From NCBI GenBank assembly GCA_036490475.1, contig DASXDT010000006.1, positions 124,001 through 188,000 of the forward strand: a DNA stretch of 64,000 nt, in the 5' to 3' direction. The notes under the pieces were generated by a model. The model ran no database searches. It had not been told where the DNA came from and saw nothing but the letters and a program-made list of their open reading frames with translations. This document shows positions 51,704 through 61,550 of this stretch, in pieces. A program made the position numbers and the translations under genes. Each line of letters begins with the position of its first letter. Position 1 is the first letter of the stretch. Source of the stretch: Candidatus Tumulicola sp. (GTDB lineage Bacteria; Vulcanimicrobiota; Vulcanimicrobiia; Vulcanimicrobiales; Vulcanimicrobiaceae).

Positions 51704-54409
51704 ATGTCGGAATCCGACGCGCTGCGTCGCTACGAACGTGCGCGCGACGATGTGGTCGCACAGCTCGCGCTGCTCGAGGAACGTCTAACCGGCGAACGGC
51801 AGTCGGCCGTCGCAGCCGCGCGCAAACGGTTGGCTCGAGGTAAGTTCGTCCTCGCCATCGTCGGAGAATTCTCCAGCGGCAAGTCATTTCTCATCAACGT
51901 CTTGCTCGAAAAATTCCGTTACGAGGACACCGGCGGCGCGCGCCAGCTGGTCGGGTTGTTGACGACCGATATCAATCCGACGACGGCCACCATTACCGAG
52001 CTCGGTTACGGGACCTCCGACGAAGCCACTGCGGTGTACGAAGACGGTCGCACCGAGCGCATTCCGCTGGCATCGCTGGGCCGATTTACAGCCGTGGGTT
52101 CCGGCGACGCCGGCGGATTGCACGACGCGACCGCCGACGAACGCGACGCGCCGAGGCAGGTCACCGTGAAGACCGACTCGCCGTTCTTGCAGCGTGGGTT
52201 CGTAGTCGCCGATACTCCCGGCCTCGCTTCGGTCAATCCGGCGCACCGGCGCGCGACGCTGCAGTTTCTGCCATCCGCCGATGCCGTGGTGTACGCAATC
52301 GACACGCAGCAGCCGTTTACCGAAGGCGACGCCGCATTTCTCGGAATCATACGCGAGCATATCGACTCGATCTTCATCGTGCAGACGAAGATCGATTTAT
52401 GGCAAGAGATGCAAGGCGGACGGCCGGCGTGGGAAGACGCGTTCGACCGCATCGCGAGATTGGCCGCGATTCACGCGCCTGGCACGTACGTGCTGCCGCT
52501 TTCGGCACGCCAGTACGCGCAAGGGGTACTCGACGGCGACGCCGCTGCAGCCGACGCGAGCCGCTTTCCACACTTCCTCAACGTGTTGGATGCCTCGTTG
52601 GTCGATCGCACCGGGCGAGCGCGCTTACGGCGCGCGGGCGAACGCGCCGCCGATGCATCCAGCGACGAACTCGAACGATTGGACGGCGATTTGGCGATGC
52701 TGGCGCTCGACGATGCCGCGCTCGAGCGGCGTCGCGCGGCCGCCGTTCCCGAACTGCGCCAACTCGACGAGCGCTGTCGCGAACGGCGCGAAGCGTTCAT
52801 GGCGGCCGGAACGGAGCGGCGTCTAGATATCGACCGGCGCGGCGCGGAACTGAGCACCGAGTTGGAACGAGCGCTGGCCCAAGCGTTCGATACGGCCGAC
52901 GTCGCGCGGTTGCGCGATCGCCAACGCCTGCACGTGGTTGCCGACCGAGTTGTGGCACACGTCGTCGGCGATTTCGCACAAGTTACGGCGTCGTCCGTGG
53001 TCGACGAGCTCGACGCCGGCTTGGCCGAAGCCCGCGCGTTGGTACCGTTGCGCTGGTCGGCCGGCGAATCGGCGGCCCACGCATTTGGAACGCAGGCGGG
53101 AACCACGCGCTGGGGGGGTGACGTGCGCGCGGCGATCGCATCCACCATCGTTTTCGAAGCGATCGGCGGTCCGTCGATTGCGCTGGTTTCCGATATCGCG
53201 GGACGCTTCGCGGCACGCCGTTCGGGCGACTACATGAAACGAGAACTGATCGCCGACTTGCGATCCGAGATCTTCCCGCGGCTACGCGCCGAAATCGCAT
53301 CGTTCGTCGCCGATGCCGGGGTACGGCTGCAGCACATTTACGACGATCTCGCACATGCGTTAGGGCGCGCCGCAATCGCCAAGCGCGACGGCGATTTAGG
53401 CAGCATCGAACGCGCGTTGGAAGCGCGCGGTTTGGGCGATGCGGCGGCCGCAGGGGCGCGGTTACGTGCACGCCGCCAAGCCGTTGAGGATGCGGCCGCA
53501 CACGTCGCCAAAGCTGCGGGCGCGTTCGTTTCGGCCGCGAGCGAATCGGCGCCGGCCGATGCCGGGCCGGCCATCGTACGGTCGGCGCACGCCGCCCGTG
53601 CGTTCGACCCCGTGTCGTACGATCGCGGTTTGCAGCCGCAACGTTGGCGTGTGGCCGTCTTCGGAGCACTACGCCGCGGTAAGTCGAGCTTGATCAACGC
53701 CTTTGCAGGCCGCACCGCGATCGACGATCGCATCGCCGGCAGCGTGCGGTTTCCGATCCACGTGCGCTACGGAGATCGAGATACGGCGTTCGCGCTGGAC
53801 GAGCGTGGCGAGTGGGAAGAAATACCGTTCGCAAGCGCGGCCGACGCGGCGGCCGAACGCGCCGTGCTGGTGCTGGTGCCGTGGAACTTACCGCGCGAAC
53901 TCGTGCTGGTGCACGTGCCGGCGTTCGACTCGGGCGATCCGCATGCTGAGGACGTCAACGTTGCGGTTGCAACGCACGCCAGCGAGATGGTGTGCTTATT
54001 TTCGCGCCAACTTTCGGATCGCGAGCTGGATCTGTACGCGCAATTAGCCGAGTTGGGGCGGCCAATGCTGTTCGCGCACACCATCGCCGATAACGAATCG
54101 TCGAACGAACGCCGGCACGTCGTCGAGCTGGCCGCCGGCTATTTACAAGAACATAACGTCGCGGTCGAGCGAATCTTCACCGTTTCGGCCCGCGACTACG
54201 AAACTGCACGAGCGGCCGGGCGTGCCGCTTCGCCGTGGAACGAAACCGAAGCGCTCCGTTCGACGCTCGAAGCCCATGCGGAAACGCACATGTCGCGCCT
54301 GCAGCGGCGTGCTGCGGCCGCGTCGACGCCGCGGGAGACCGAGCCATCCGCCGAGACGCCGGGCCGCCCGCGGGGGTTGTTCGCGCGGCTACTCGGCAGG
54401 CAGCAGTAG
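51704..54409 (+). CDS. Bacterial dynamin-like protein with two GTPase modules
   Basis: A 901-residue protein. The first G domain has G1 GEFSSGKS (residues 54-61), G3 DTPG (170-173) and G4 TKID (228-231). A long helical stalk region (about 270-640) follows, with a hydrophobic segment near TIVFEAIGGPSIALVSDIAG that could touch membrane. A second G domain starts near residue 645: its G1 is intact (GALRRGKSS, about 654-662), but the G3 position reads VPAFDSG and the G4 position AHTIADNE, so GTP hydrolysis there is doubtful. Double-module dynamins such as B. subtilis DynA fuse and protect membranes. ATG start at 51704; a TTG two codons upstream is possible. Confidence 0.82.
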   Translation: MSESDALRRYERARDDVVAQLALLEERLTGERQSAVAAARKRLARGKFVLAIVGEFSSGKSFLINVLLEKFRYEDTGGARQLVGLLTTDINPTTATITELGYGTSDEATAVYEDGRTERIPLASLGRFTAVGSGDAGGLHDATADERDAPRQVTVKTDSPFLQRGFVVADTPGLASVNPAHRRATLQFLPSADAVVYAIDTQQPFTEGDAAFLGIIREHIDSIFIVQTKIDLWQEMQGGRPAWEDAFDRIARLAAIHAPGTYVLPLSARQYAQGVLDGDAAAADASRFPHFLNVLDASLVDRTGRARLRRAGERAADASSDELERLDGDLAMLALDDAALERRRAAAVPELRQLDERCRERREAFMAAGTERRLDIDRRGAELSTELERALAQAFDTADVARLRDRQRLHVVADRVVAHVVGDFAQVTASSVVDELDAGLAEARALVPLRWSAGESAAHAFGTQAGTTRWGGDVRAAIASTIVFEAIGGPSIALVSDIAGRFAARRSGDYMKRELIADLRSEIFPRLRAEIASFVADAGVRLQHIYDDLAHALGRAAIAKRDGDLGSIERALEARGLGDAAAAGARLRARRQAVEDAAAHVAKAAGAFVSAASESAPADAGPAIVRSAHAARAFDPVSYDRGLQPQRWRVAVFGALRRGKSSLINAFAGRTAIDDRIAGSVRFPIHVRYGDRDTAFALDERGEWEEIPFASAADAAAERAVLVLVPWNLPRELVLVHVPAFDSGDPHAEDVNVAVATHASEMVCLFSRQLSDRELDLYAQLAELGRPMLFAHTIADNESSNERRHVVELAAGYLQEHNVAVERIFTVSARDYETARAAGRAASPWNETEALRSTLEAHAETHMSRLQRRAAAASTPRETEPSAETPGRPRGLFARLLGRQQ

Positions 54410-54451
54410 ACGCCCGCTCGTCGAATCAGACCGACCGAAGGAGCCACGCGC

Positions 54452-55597
54452 ACGTCCAATTCAACGGTTTTCGCCCCAGCATTCATCGCCGTCGGCGATG
54501 GGGCTTCGACCTTCGGACGCTTGGTCGTCGAGGATGGCCGCATTGCCGCCGTTCTTCCCGCCGATGGACCGTGGGATGTCGCCGTTCCGCCGCGCGCGAC
54601 CATCGCGCCCGGTCTAATCGACGTCCACACAAACGGCGCCGCCGACGCGCTGTTTAATCGCGATCAAGGCAACGCCGTCGCCATCGCCTCCAGCGAATAC
54701 GCCCGCTGCGGCGCGACCGGCTTTGTCGCCGGCGTTATGACCGCGCCGTTCGAATCGATGCTGCATGCGGCGGCCGAAATCGTCGAGGCGGCGCATCAGC
54801 TCGACGAACACGGCGCGCGCGGGGCACGCTGTCTCGGGGTCCATTTCGAAGGGCCGTTTCTCAACCCGAAGTTCCGTCGCGTCCATCGCCAAGAGTGGCT
54901 CGCGCCGGCCAGCGCCGAACGCGCGCGCGAAATGGTCGACGCGTGCATGGGCGGTTGCGTGTTGGTGACGATGGCGCCCGAAGTCGAAGGCGCCGGCGAT
55001 GCGCTGCGGGTGTTCTTAGAAAATGGGGTGGTTTGCTCGGCCGGCCACACCGCGTCGCGATATCGCGAAGGACTGCTGGCGATCGCGTTGGGCTTTCGCT
55101 CGCTGACGCACGCCTTCAACGGCATGCCGCCGCTCGACCATCGCGACCCGTCGATTCTGGCCGCGTTCATTCAAGACCGGCGCACCTTCGTGCAACTGAT
55201 TTGCGACGGATTTCACGTCGCGCCGGTGATGGTCGACGTGCTGCATCGAACGCTGGGCGATCGCATCATCCTGGCGACCGACAACATGCCGGCCGCCGAT
55301 CCCGGCTACCACATTGCCGATGGGTTGGTGCGGTCGGCCGACGGCACGATCGCGGGCAGCGCGTTACGGATCGACGATGCCGTCCGCAACTACATGTCGT
55401 ACGCGCAGATTCCGTTCGCGCAGGCGGTCGTCGCAGCGACCCACGCTCCCGCAAAACTCATCGGCCAGGAACGCGAGATGGGGCGCATCGTCCCGCGCAT
55501 GCGCGCCGACCTTTCGGTGTGGGATGAGGAATATCGCATCGCGAGTACGATCGTCGGCGGACGGTTCGTGTACCAGCGCGACGAAGTTCCGGCGTAG
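54452..55597 (+). CDS. nagA: N-acetylglucosamine-6-phosphate deacetylase with an apparent ACG start
   Basis: Amidohydrolase that removes acetate from GlcNAc-6-phosphate in amino-sugar recycling. Metal and catalytic residues are visible: GLIDVHTNGA, Glu in HFEGPFLNP, His in SAGHTAS, His in THAFNGM and the catalytic Asp in ILATDNMPA. The N-terminal beta strand (STVFAPAFIAVGDG) lies upstream of any in-frame ATG, GTG or TTG. A strong AAGGAG at 54438-54443 stands eight bases before an ACG at 54452, which I take as the start (381 residues). The fallback TTG at 54521 would delete 23 residues of the small beta domain. Confidence 0.78.
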   Translation, partial: TSNSTVFAPAFIAVGDGASTFGRLVVEDGRIAAVLPADGPWDVAVPPRATIAPGLIDVHTNGAADALFNRDQGNAVAIASSEYARCGATGFVAGVMTAPFESMLHAAAEIVEAAHQLDEHGARGARCLGVHFEGPFLNPKFRRVHRQEWLAPASAERAREMVDACMGGCVLVTMAPEVEGAGDALRVFLENGVVCSAGHTASRYREGLLAIALGFRSLTHAFNGMPPLDHRDPSILAAFIQDRRTFVQLICDGFHVAPVMVDVLHRTLGDRIILATDNMPAADPGYHIADGLVRSADGTIAGSALRIDDAVRNYMSYAQIPFAQAVVAATHAPAKLIGQEREMGRIVPRMRADLSVWDEEYRIASTIVGGRFVYQRDEVPA

Positions 55598-55609
55598 CGC
55601 CATTCGCGT

Positions 55610-56515
55610 TTAGACGACGTCGACCAAATCGTCGTCCTGCCCGATCGGCCGGTCGCGCTTAGCCGCAGCCGAACGGAGCATGACGAACGCTGCATAGAAC
55701 ACGACGATCACGACCAGCCAGCGCACCGCGACGAGCGGGAGCGATTTAACGATATAGGCGGCGATCAACACGCCGGGCACGCCGCCCAGGATCAAACCCA
55801 GCGCCGCACGCATCGAGAACGCTTTGTAGCGGATAAAGCGAAGGCTTGCGAACGGCATCAAAAACGCACACGCGCCCATCATGATGGGGAACGCGGCGAT
55901 CGGGTTCATCCCCAATAGGCTGATCAAAATCATGCACGGCGCATACATCCCGATGCCGATCGTCATCAAGGCTCCCAAAATAAAGCACACGACGATACCG
56001 ACCAGCAGCCGCACACCGGATAAGCCCAGCGCGGTCCCGCCGGTTAAGCCGAAATGGCTGCCCTCCAAGTTGCTGAGCACAAATAATATGGCGGCCGCTA
56101 CCAGCGCAACGCCCATCCCGATCTGCACGTAACGCCGCGGCAGTTGCGAAACGACGCCGGCGCCGAGCCACGCGCCGGCCACCGCAGCCAGAATCAATCC
56201 GACGAGCGTGACGGGCGCCACGGTGACGATCGTAATAAAAACCGCCGCCTCTACGATCGTCGGTATGGTGTGACCGACGTTGAGCGTTCCGGGTATCTGC
56301 TCGTCAGGAACGAGCTTCCATAACTTAAACATCGACGTGGTCGGAGCGAACGACCCAATCCCGAGCGTATCGAAGAAATCTGTGATAAAGCCGACGGCGG
56401 CTTCGATCGGTTTCGGCCAGCCGGCGCGATGCTCCGGAAGCGCTCGAACCAGCGCGACGACGATCAGCACGGCCACAACGCCCAATGCGATATGCAGGAT
56501 GAGTTGAACGCTCAT
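55610..56515 (-). CDS. TauE/SafE (TSUP) family membrane transporter
   Basis: A 301-residue protein with about eight hydrophobic helices in two similar halves, the arrangement of the TSUP family that moves sulfite, sulfoacetate, thiosulfate and similar anions. The first repeat starts at IEAAVGFITDFFDTLGIGSFAPTT and the second near LVGIVVCFILGALMTIGIGMYAP; these are the family's conserved half-motifs. It is the last gene in the leftward cysK-asparaginase-metH-GNAT unit, and a role in sulfur anion movement fits the sulfur amino acid neighbours. Confidence 0.82.
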   Translation of the reverse strand: MSVQLILHIALGVVAVLIVVALVRALPEHRAGWPKPIEAAVGFITDFFDTLGIGSFAPTTSMFKLWKLVPDEQIPGTLNVGHTIPTIVEAAVFITIVTVAPVTLVGLILAAVAGAWLGAGVVSQLPRRYVQIGMGVALVAAAILFVLSNLEGSHFGLTGGTALGLSGVRLLVGIVVCFILGALMTIGIGMYAPCMILISLLGMNPIAAFPIMMGACAFLMPFASLRFIRYKAFSMRAALGLILGGVPGVLIAAYIVKSLPLVAVRWLVVIVVFYAAFVMLRSAAAKRDRPIGQDDDLVDVV

Positions 56516-56549
56516 CGAGCGCCGTTATACCTTTCCGGCGCTCCGGCCT

Positions 56550-57023
56550 TCACTCGACGAGCCGTAACTCCATGAACGTCGCCTTGTCGTACGTCAGGGT
56601 GCCGTACGGTTCGCAGACGGTGAAACCGATCGATGCGTATAGCTCGTACGCCCCCGGCAAGAGGTCGCGCTGGGTGTCGAGCACGGCACGCGCGTAGCCT
56701 CGCTTGCGGCAGAAATCGACTGCGGCCGTAACGAGCGCTCGCGCCAATCCGTGCTCGCGGTAGTGCGGCCGGACGTACAGCCGCTGCACGATCGCCGTCC
56801 GGCCGTCGAGACGGGTAACGGCAATGCAGCCGGCAGCAACGTCGTCTATCAATGCGATAAACGCGGCGTTTGGTTCGCCGTACGCGGTACGGACGACGGA
56901 TACGTCCGGGTCGCGACCGTGACGCAGTTGCGCGGGAAGGCTGCGTTCGTATTCGACTAGTAGTTCGAGTAACTGCCGAAAAGCCGGCGCCTCCCGAACC
57001 TGCGCTACGGGTGCGCCCGTCAC
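56550..57023 (-). CDS. GNAT family N-acetyltransferase
   Basis: A 157-residue acetyltransferase. The acetyl-CoA site (motif A) is VQRLYVRPHYREHGLARALVTAAVDFCR, in which the R-x-x-x-G/A pattern binds the pyrophosphate; an acceptor-side strand precedes it (GCIAVTRL) and the C-terminal YELYASIGF segment is typical. The acceptor is unknown. GTG start 13 bases after the metH stop codon, so it is probably co-transcribed. Confidence 0.85.
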   Translation of the reverse strand: MTGAPVAQVREAPAFRQLLELLVEYERSLPAQLRHGRDPDVSVVRTAYGEPNAAFIALIDDVAAGCIAVTRLDGRTAIVQRLYVRPHYREHGLARALVTAAVDFCRKRGYARAVLDTQRDLLPGAYELYASIGFTVCEPYGTLTYDKATFMELRLVE

Positions 57024-57036
57024 GTTCCGGCTCGAA

Positions 57037-60000
57037 TTACGAGGCGAGTTCGCGGACCGCTGCAGCGTTGAAATATGCCGCCCGAGGATGGTGCATAACG
57101 ATAGCAGCGGTCGATTGCTCCGGCACTAACGCGTACGCGTCGGTCAACGATACGCCGATACGTTCGGTGACGTTTAAGAGCTCGAACACGTCTCGATGCT
57201 GCGCCAGGTCGGGACACGCGCCGTATCCCCAGGAGTAACGCTTTCCGCGTTCGGACGTTAGGCCCAGCTCGGCCCGGATGCGACGATGCGTGAGCTCGGC
57301 TAATGCCTCCGCCGACTGCACGGTGAAGCCGTGCAAGAAATACGACTCGCTATAGTCGCCGGCATCGTGTAATCGTGCAGTCTGCAGCGAAGCGTCCGAG
57401 CCGATCGTAACGACTTGAAGCGCGACGACGTCGCTCGCGTTTCCGCCGTCGGGTTCGCGCAGGTAATCCGCCAAACTCAAATGCTCGCCGCCGGCCTGGC
57501 GCGGAAACGCGAAACGCGCGAGAACCTTCGAGCGATCGGCCGGGTCGTAGATCAGCACTTCATCGCCCGCACCGGCCGCCGGAAAATAGCCGTACACGGC
57601 TTTGGGTTCCAATATCGCACCGGCTTCGGCATCGCCGATATAGCGCTGCAAGCGCGGCTCGAAGTCGTCGCGCAACAATCGGTCGTACGCGTCGCCTTTG
57701 GTATTCGACGCACCCCACGACAGCCGGAAGAGGCTGCGCTTGTCAAAACGCGGCCACAGTTCGCGCAACTCGACATGGTCGACCGTCCGCACTCCCCAAA
57801 AAGGAGGGACCGGAATGTCCGCGCGTTCGTCTTTCACGGCCGACCGCCGCACCGTTACATTCGCAGCGGGCGCGGGGCGTTCGCGTTGCGTCATCGCCGC
57901 CAAACGGGTCCGCTGCAGCAACTCTTCTTTGCGTTCGGTGCTGCCGGTCAGCGCGTCCATCAGGTCCAATCCTTCGAACGCATCCTTTGCATAAAACAAC
58001 CCGGGCGAGAAGAACCTTTTTCCGTCGTCCAGGAGCGCGATGCGACGGCCGAAGTCGCGGTTGATGGCAGCCCCACCGACGATCACCGGGAACGACAAGC
58101 CACGGGCGTCCTGTTCTTGCACGCAAATCGGCATCTGCTTGCTGGTCGATACCAGGAGTGCCGAAAGACCGATCGCGTCGGCGCCGACCTCTACGGCTTT
58201 GTCGAGGATCACGTTCACCGGAACTTGTTTGCCGAGATCTACGACGGTGTAACCGTTGTTCGAGAGAATCGTTTTTACGAGATTTTTGCCGATATCGTGA
58301 ACGTCGCCGAAGACGGTAGCGATTACGACCGTGCCTTTGGTCGTGCCGTCGCGCTTTTCTAAGAACTGTTCGAGATGCGAGACGGCCTTCTTCATTACTT
58401 CGGCCGACTGCAGGACGAACGGCAGAATCAGTTCGCCGCGCCCGAAACGGTCGCCAACTTCTTTCATGGCCGGAAGCAGTACGCGATTGAGCGTGTCGAT
58501 CGGGGTGCGCTCGGCCAGCACCGCATCGATCTTCGCCTCGATCCCTTCTTTGCGTCGTAACAAGATCGCCTGATGCACGCGCTCCGGCGCCGTCAACGTC
58601 GCGTCTTCGTCGACGCCGGCCGCAGCGCGCACGACGCCCGCATCGCCGATGAAGCGCTCGATCAAACGCGCTAGGGCGTCGGCGCGGCGGTTGAAGATCA
58701 GGTCGTCGCACGCCTCGCGCACGTCCGGTTCGATTTCAGGGTACGGCGTGATGTCGTTGGGATGCACGAGCGCCATGTCGAGGCCGGCGTCGACGCAATG
58801 GTGTAGGAAAACCGAGTTCAGCGCCGCTCGAGTCGGCGGCGATAGACCGAACGAGACGTTCGACACGCCGAGCGAGGTCAGTACGCCGGGCAACTCGCGC
58901 TTGATCGCGCGGATGCCTTCGATCGTCTCGACGGCCGAATCGACGAATTCGGCTTCGCCGGTTGCCAGCGTAAACGTCAGCGCGTCGAAGATCAAGGCGC
59001 CGCGCGGAATACCGTATTCGCCGACGGCGATGTCGTCGATGCGTTTCGCAACCGATAGTTTCGAATCGGCAGTCTTTGCCATTCCCGACTCGTCGATGGT
59101 TAAGGCGATGACCGCAGCGCCGTGTTCCACGGCCATCGGCAGCAGCACGTCGATCTTCGAACGACCGGCCTCGAGATGCACCGAGTTGATCACGGCGCGA
59201 CCGGGATAGTTTTCGAGCGCCGCCTCGGTGACGGCGGGCTCGGTCGAATCGATGAATAGGGGCGCTTCGGTCGACTGTGCGAGTCGGCGAACGACTTCGC
59301 GCATCTGCTCGAGTTCGTCGGGACGTTCGGTCAACGCGCAGCATATGTCGAGCGCGTAGGCTCCGCCTTCGACTTGTTCGCGCGCGACCGCGACGATCGC
59401 GTCGTAATCGTCGGCCAGCAGAAGCCGCTTGATCTTGCGCGACCCTTGGCTGTTAATGCGTTCGCCCACGACCAGCGGCCGCGGTTCTTGTTCGAGTTCG
59501 ACGGCGGTCATGGCCGATGCGAGAGCTTGCGGCCGCCGGTCGTCCCGCGGTGACGCCGCTCCTCGCTCGCGACGCGGCCCGTCTCCGAGGTCGTCGATGG
59601 CGGCACGCAGCTCGGCAATGTGCGCGGGTGTCGTCCCGCAACACCCGCCGATCGCGTCGACGCCGAACGTGCGGACGAAATCGACCAGCTCGTGCGCCAA
59701 CTGCTCCGGCGATTCGGGATAAATGGTTTCGCCGGCCGGTCCCATCAGCGGTAGACCCGCGTTCGGAATCACGCTAACGAAACACCGCGAACGTTCGCAC
59801 AGGTAGCGTACGGCGTCGCGCATCTGCGCCGGTCCGGTCGAACAGTTGAGACCGATGACGTCGATCGGCAATGCATCCAGCGTCGCGGTAACGGCGCGGA
59901 TATCCGTGCCGAGCAGCATCCGGCCTTCTTGAATTAACGTCGGCTGTGCTTGAATGGGAACGCGCCGAACGCCGCGCGCAAATTCGCGCGCGATACCGGC

Positions 60001-60546
60001 GATGGCAGCTTTGCATTCGAGCAGATCTTGCATCGTTTCCAGCAACAGAACGTCGACGCCGCCTTCGATCAAGGCCCGAGCCTGCTCGCCATAGATGTCG
60101 GCTAATTCGGCAAATGTAATTTTAGAAAGCGACGGATCGGACGACGAGACCAGCATGCCGGTCGGGCCCATCGAACCGGCCGCAAACCGCGGCCGCTCCG
60201 GCGTCGAGAATCGATCGCACGCCGCACGCGCGATTTCGGCCGCGCGGCGATTCACTTCGACGGTACGATCGCCCAAGCCGTATTCCGAGAGCTTGAGGCG
60301 CGAACCCATAAACGAATCGGTTTCGACCACATCCGCACCGGCTGCCAGATATGCGGCGTGGATTTCGGCAACGACGTCGGGGCGTTCCAGCACCAGCGCT
60401 TCGTGACAACCGCGGCGCGACAAACCGCCGAAATCGGCGTCCGACAGCTCCATCGCGATCAGTTGCGTTCCCATCGCGCCGTCGTACAACAAGACGCGGC
60501 GCGCGAGCGCGTCGAGATACGGGCTCGTGAATGGTTGCTGCATCAT
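57037..60546 (-). CDS. metH: Cobalamin-dependent methionine synthase
   Basis: A 1169-residue enzyme that transfers a methyl group from methyltetrahydrofolate through cobalamin to homocysteine. All four modules are present: a homocysteine domain with zinc ligands (GLNCS and GGCCGTTPAH), a pterin-binding domain (PLVVGERINSQGSRK), a B12-binding domain with DVHDIGKNLV, whose His is the lower cobalt ligand, and the C-terminal activation domain (GYFPAA). Length is close to the usual 1200. The ATG at 60546 overlaps the asparaginase stop. The enzyme explains why the nearby genome carries B12 uptake genes. Confidence 0.95.
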   Translation of the reverse strand: MMQQPFTSPYLDALARRVLLYDGAMGTQLIAMELSDADFGGLSRRGCHEALVLERPDVVAEIHAAYLAAGADVVETDSFMGSRLKLSEYGLGDRTVEVNRRAAEIARAACDRFSTPERPRFAAGSMGPTGMLVSSSDPSLSKITFAELADIYGEQARALIEGGVDVLLLETMQDLLECKAAIAGIAREFARGVRRVPIQAQPTLIQEGRMLLGTDIRAVTATLDALPIDVIGLNCSTGPAQMRDAVRYLCERSRCFVSVIPNAGLPLMGPAGETIYPESPEQLAHELVDFVRTFGVDAIGGCCGTTPAHIAELRAAIDDLGDGPRRERGAASPRDDRRPQALASAMTAVELEQEPRPLVVGERINSQGSRKIKRLLLADDYDAIVAVAREQVEGGAYALDICCALTERPDELEQMREVVRRLAQSTEAPLFIDSTEPAVTEAALENYPGRAVINSVHLEAGRSKIDVLLPMAVEHGAAVIALTIDESGMAKTADSKLSVAKRIDDIAVGEYGIPRGALIFDALTFTLATGEAEFVDSAVETIEGIRAIKRELPGVLTSLGVSNVSFGLSPPTRAALNSVFLHHCVDAGLDMALVHPNDITPYPEIEPDVREACDDLIFNRRADALARLIERFIGDAGVVRAAAGVDEDATLTAPERVHQAILLRRKEGIEAKIDAVLAERTPIDTLNRVLLPAMKEVGDRFGRGELILPFVLQSAEVMKKAVSHLEQFLEKRDGTTKGTVVIATVFGDVHDIGKNLVKTILSNNGYTVVDLGKQVPVNVILDKAVEVGADAIGLSALLVSTSKQMPICVQEQDARGLSFPVIVGGAAINRDFGRRIALLDDGKRFFSPGLFYAKDAFEGLDLMDALTGSTERKEELLQRTRLAAMTQRERPAPAANVTVRRSAVKDERADIPVPPFWGVRTVDHVELRELWPRFDKRSLFRLSWGASNTKGDAYDRLLRDDFEPRLQRYIGDAEAGAILEPKAVYGYFPAAGAGDEVLIYDPADRSKVLARFAFPRQAGGEHLSLADYLREPDGGNASDVVALQVVTIGSDASLQTARLHDAGDYSESYFLHGFTVQSAEALAELTHRRIRAELGLTSERGKRYSWGYGACPDLAQHRDVFELLNVTERIGVSLTDAYALVPEQSTAAIVMHHPRAAYFNAAAVRELAS

Positions 60547-61544
60547 CTCGTACCGTCCAAAAAATCCGTCGCGCGAATTTCTCCGACCGAATGACCGGCC
60601 CAATTCAGAACTGGCGGTTGCGCCAGCCGCTCCAAGCGCGCGAACGCATCGGCGTCGATGGCGCCGAGCGCGCGCAACGCAGTAATGGTTCCCGGGGCGC
60701 GGGCGCGTCCGTTGCCATCGATCACTTTCGAGGCATATCCGTACCCTTTATCGACAACGCCGACGCCGTGCACGCCTTCGGCGCCGGTCTTGCAGACGAC
60801 GTTGTCGCTCGCCTGCATCAGCACCGTATCGAGCTGATTCGTTCCGGCCACGTATTCGGGAAACGTACGCATGGCGCTTGCGACGACGTGCAGCGCACGC
60901 GCGTCGGCCGCATGTTCGTAGCTCGAAGGATCCGCCAACCGGGCGAAAGCTAACGCCGCCCTGCGCAAGCTGGTGGCATAGACGGGTATGCCGCAGCCGT
61001 CGACGCCGAGCGGCCAGGTCGCCGCGTCATCGTCGTGGACGCGCGCACAAAACTCGAGAATGCGTTGCTGCGCGGGGTGGTCGACATCGAGATAGCTCGC
61101 CACGTCGGCGTCGAGCATCAAGCTCAACGCCAAGATGCCGGCGTGCTTGCCCGAACAGTTGTTATAAATCGCCGTCGGTTCGATATCGCCGCGAATCATC
61201 GCTCGCGCGCTCGCTTCGTCGTACGGCATCTGAGGACCGCATCGCAACGCCGACTCGTCGAGACCGATCTTCGATAAAATCGAGCGCACCGCCGCGATGT
61301 GGAACGGCTCGCCGTAGTGCGATGCCGACATCACCGCTACTTCGCGCTGCTCGAACCCAAAGCGTTCGACCGCGCCGCCGGCCACGACCGCGCCGGCAAT
61401 GAACGGCTTGGCGGACGAACGCAAATAGACGGGACGGTCGACGTCGCCGCGGACGAACCGAACGCGACCGCGGACATCGACCGCGCACGCGTCGACCCGA
61501 TGCAGCGACTCTACCAAGTCGCCGCGGGTGACTTCGACCGTCAA
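60543..61544 (-). CDS. L-asparaginase II-type (PF06089) amidohydrolase
   Basis: A 333-residue protein of the Rhizobium etli-type asparaginase family, unrelated in fold to the E. coli enzymes. Conserved segments are YLRSSAKPFIAGAVV, holding the proposed nucleophile Ser and its Lys, MSASHYGEP, IYNNCSGKHAGILAL and GVDGCGIPVYA. It hydrolyses Asn to Asp plus ammonia. It sits between cysK (6 bases upstream) and metH (overlapping), so it belongs to the amino-acid operon. Confidence 0.88.
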   Translation of the reverse strand: MTVEVTRGDLVESLHRVDACAVDVRGRVRFVRGDVDRPVYLRSSAKPFIAGAVVAGGAVERFGFEQREVAVMSASHYGEPFHIAAVRSILSKIGLDESALRCGPQMPYDEASARAMIRGDIEPTAIYNNCSGKHAGILALSLMLDADVASYLDVDHPAQQRILEFCARVHDDDAATWPLGVDGCGIPVYATSLRRAALAFARLADPSSYEHAADARALHVVASAMRTFPEYVAGTNQLDTVLMQASDNVVCKTGAEGVHGVGVVDKGYGYASKVIDGNGRARAPGTITALRALGAIDADAFARLERLAQPPVLNWAGHSVGEIRATDFLDGTR

Positions 61545-61550
61545 TCGTTC

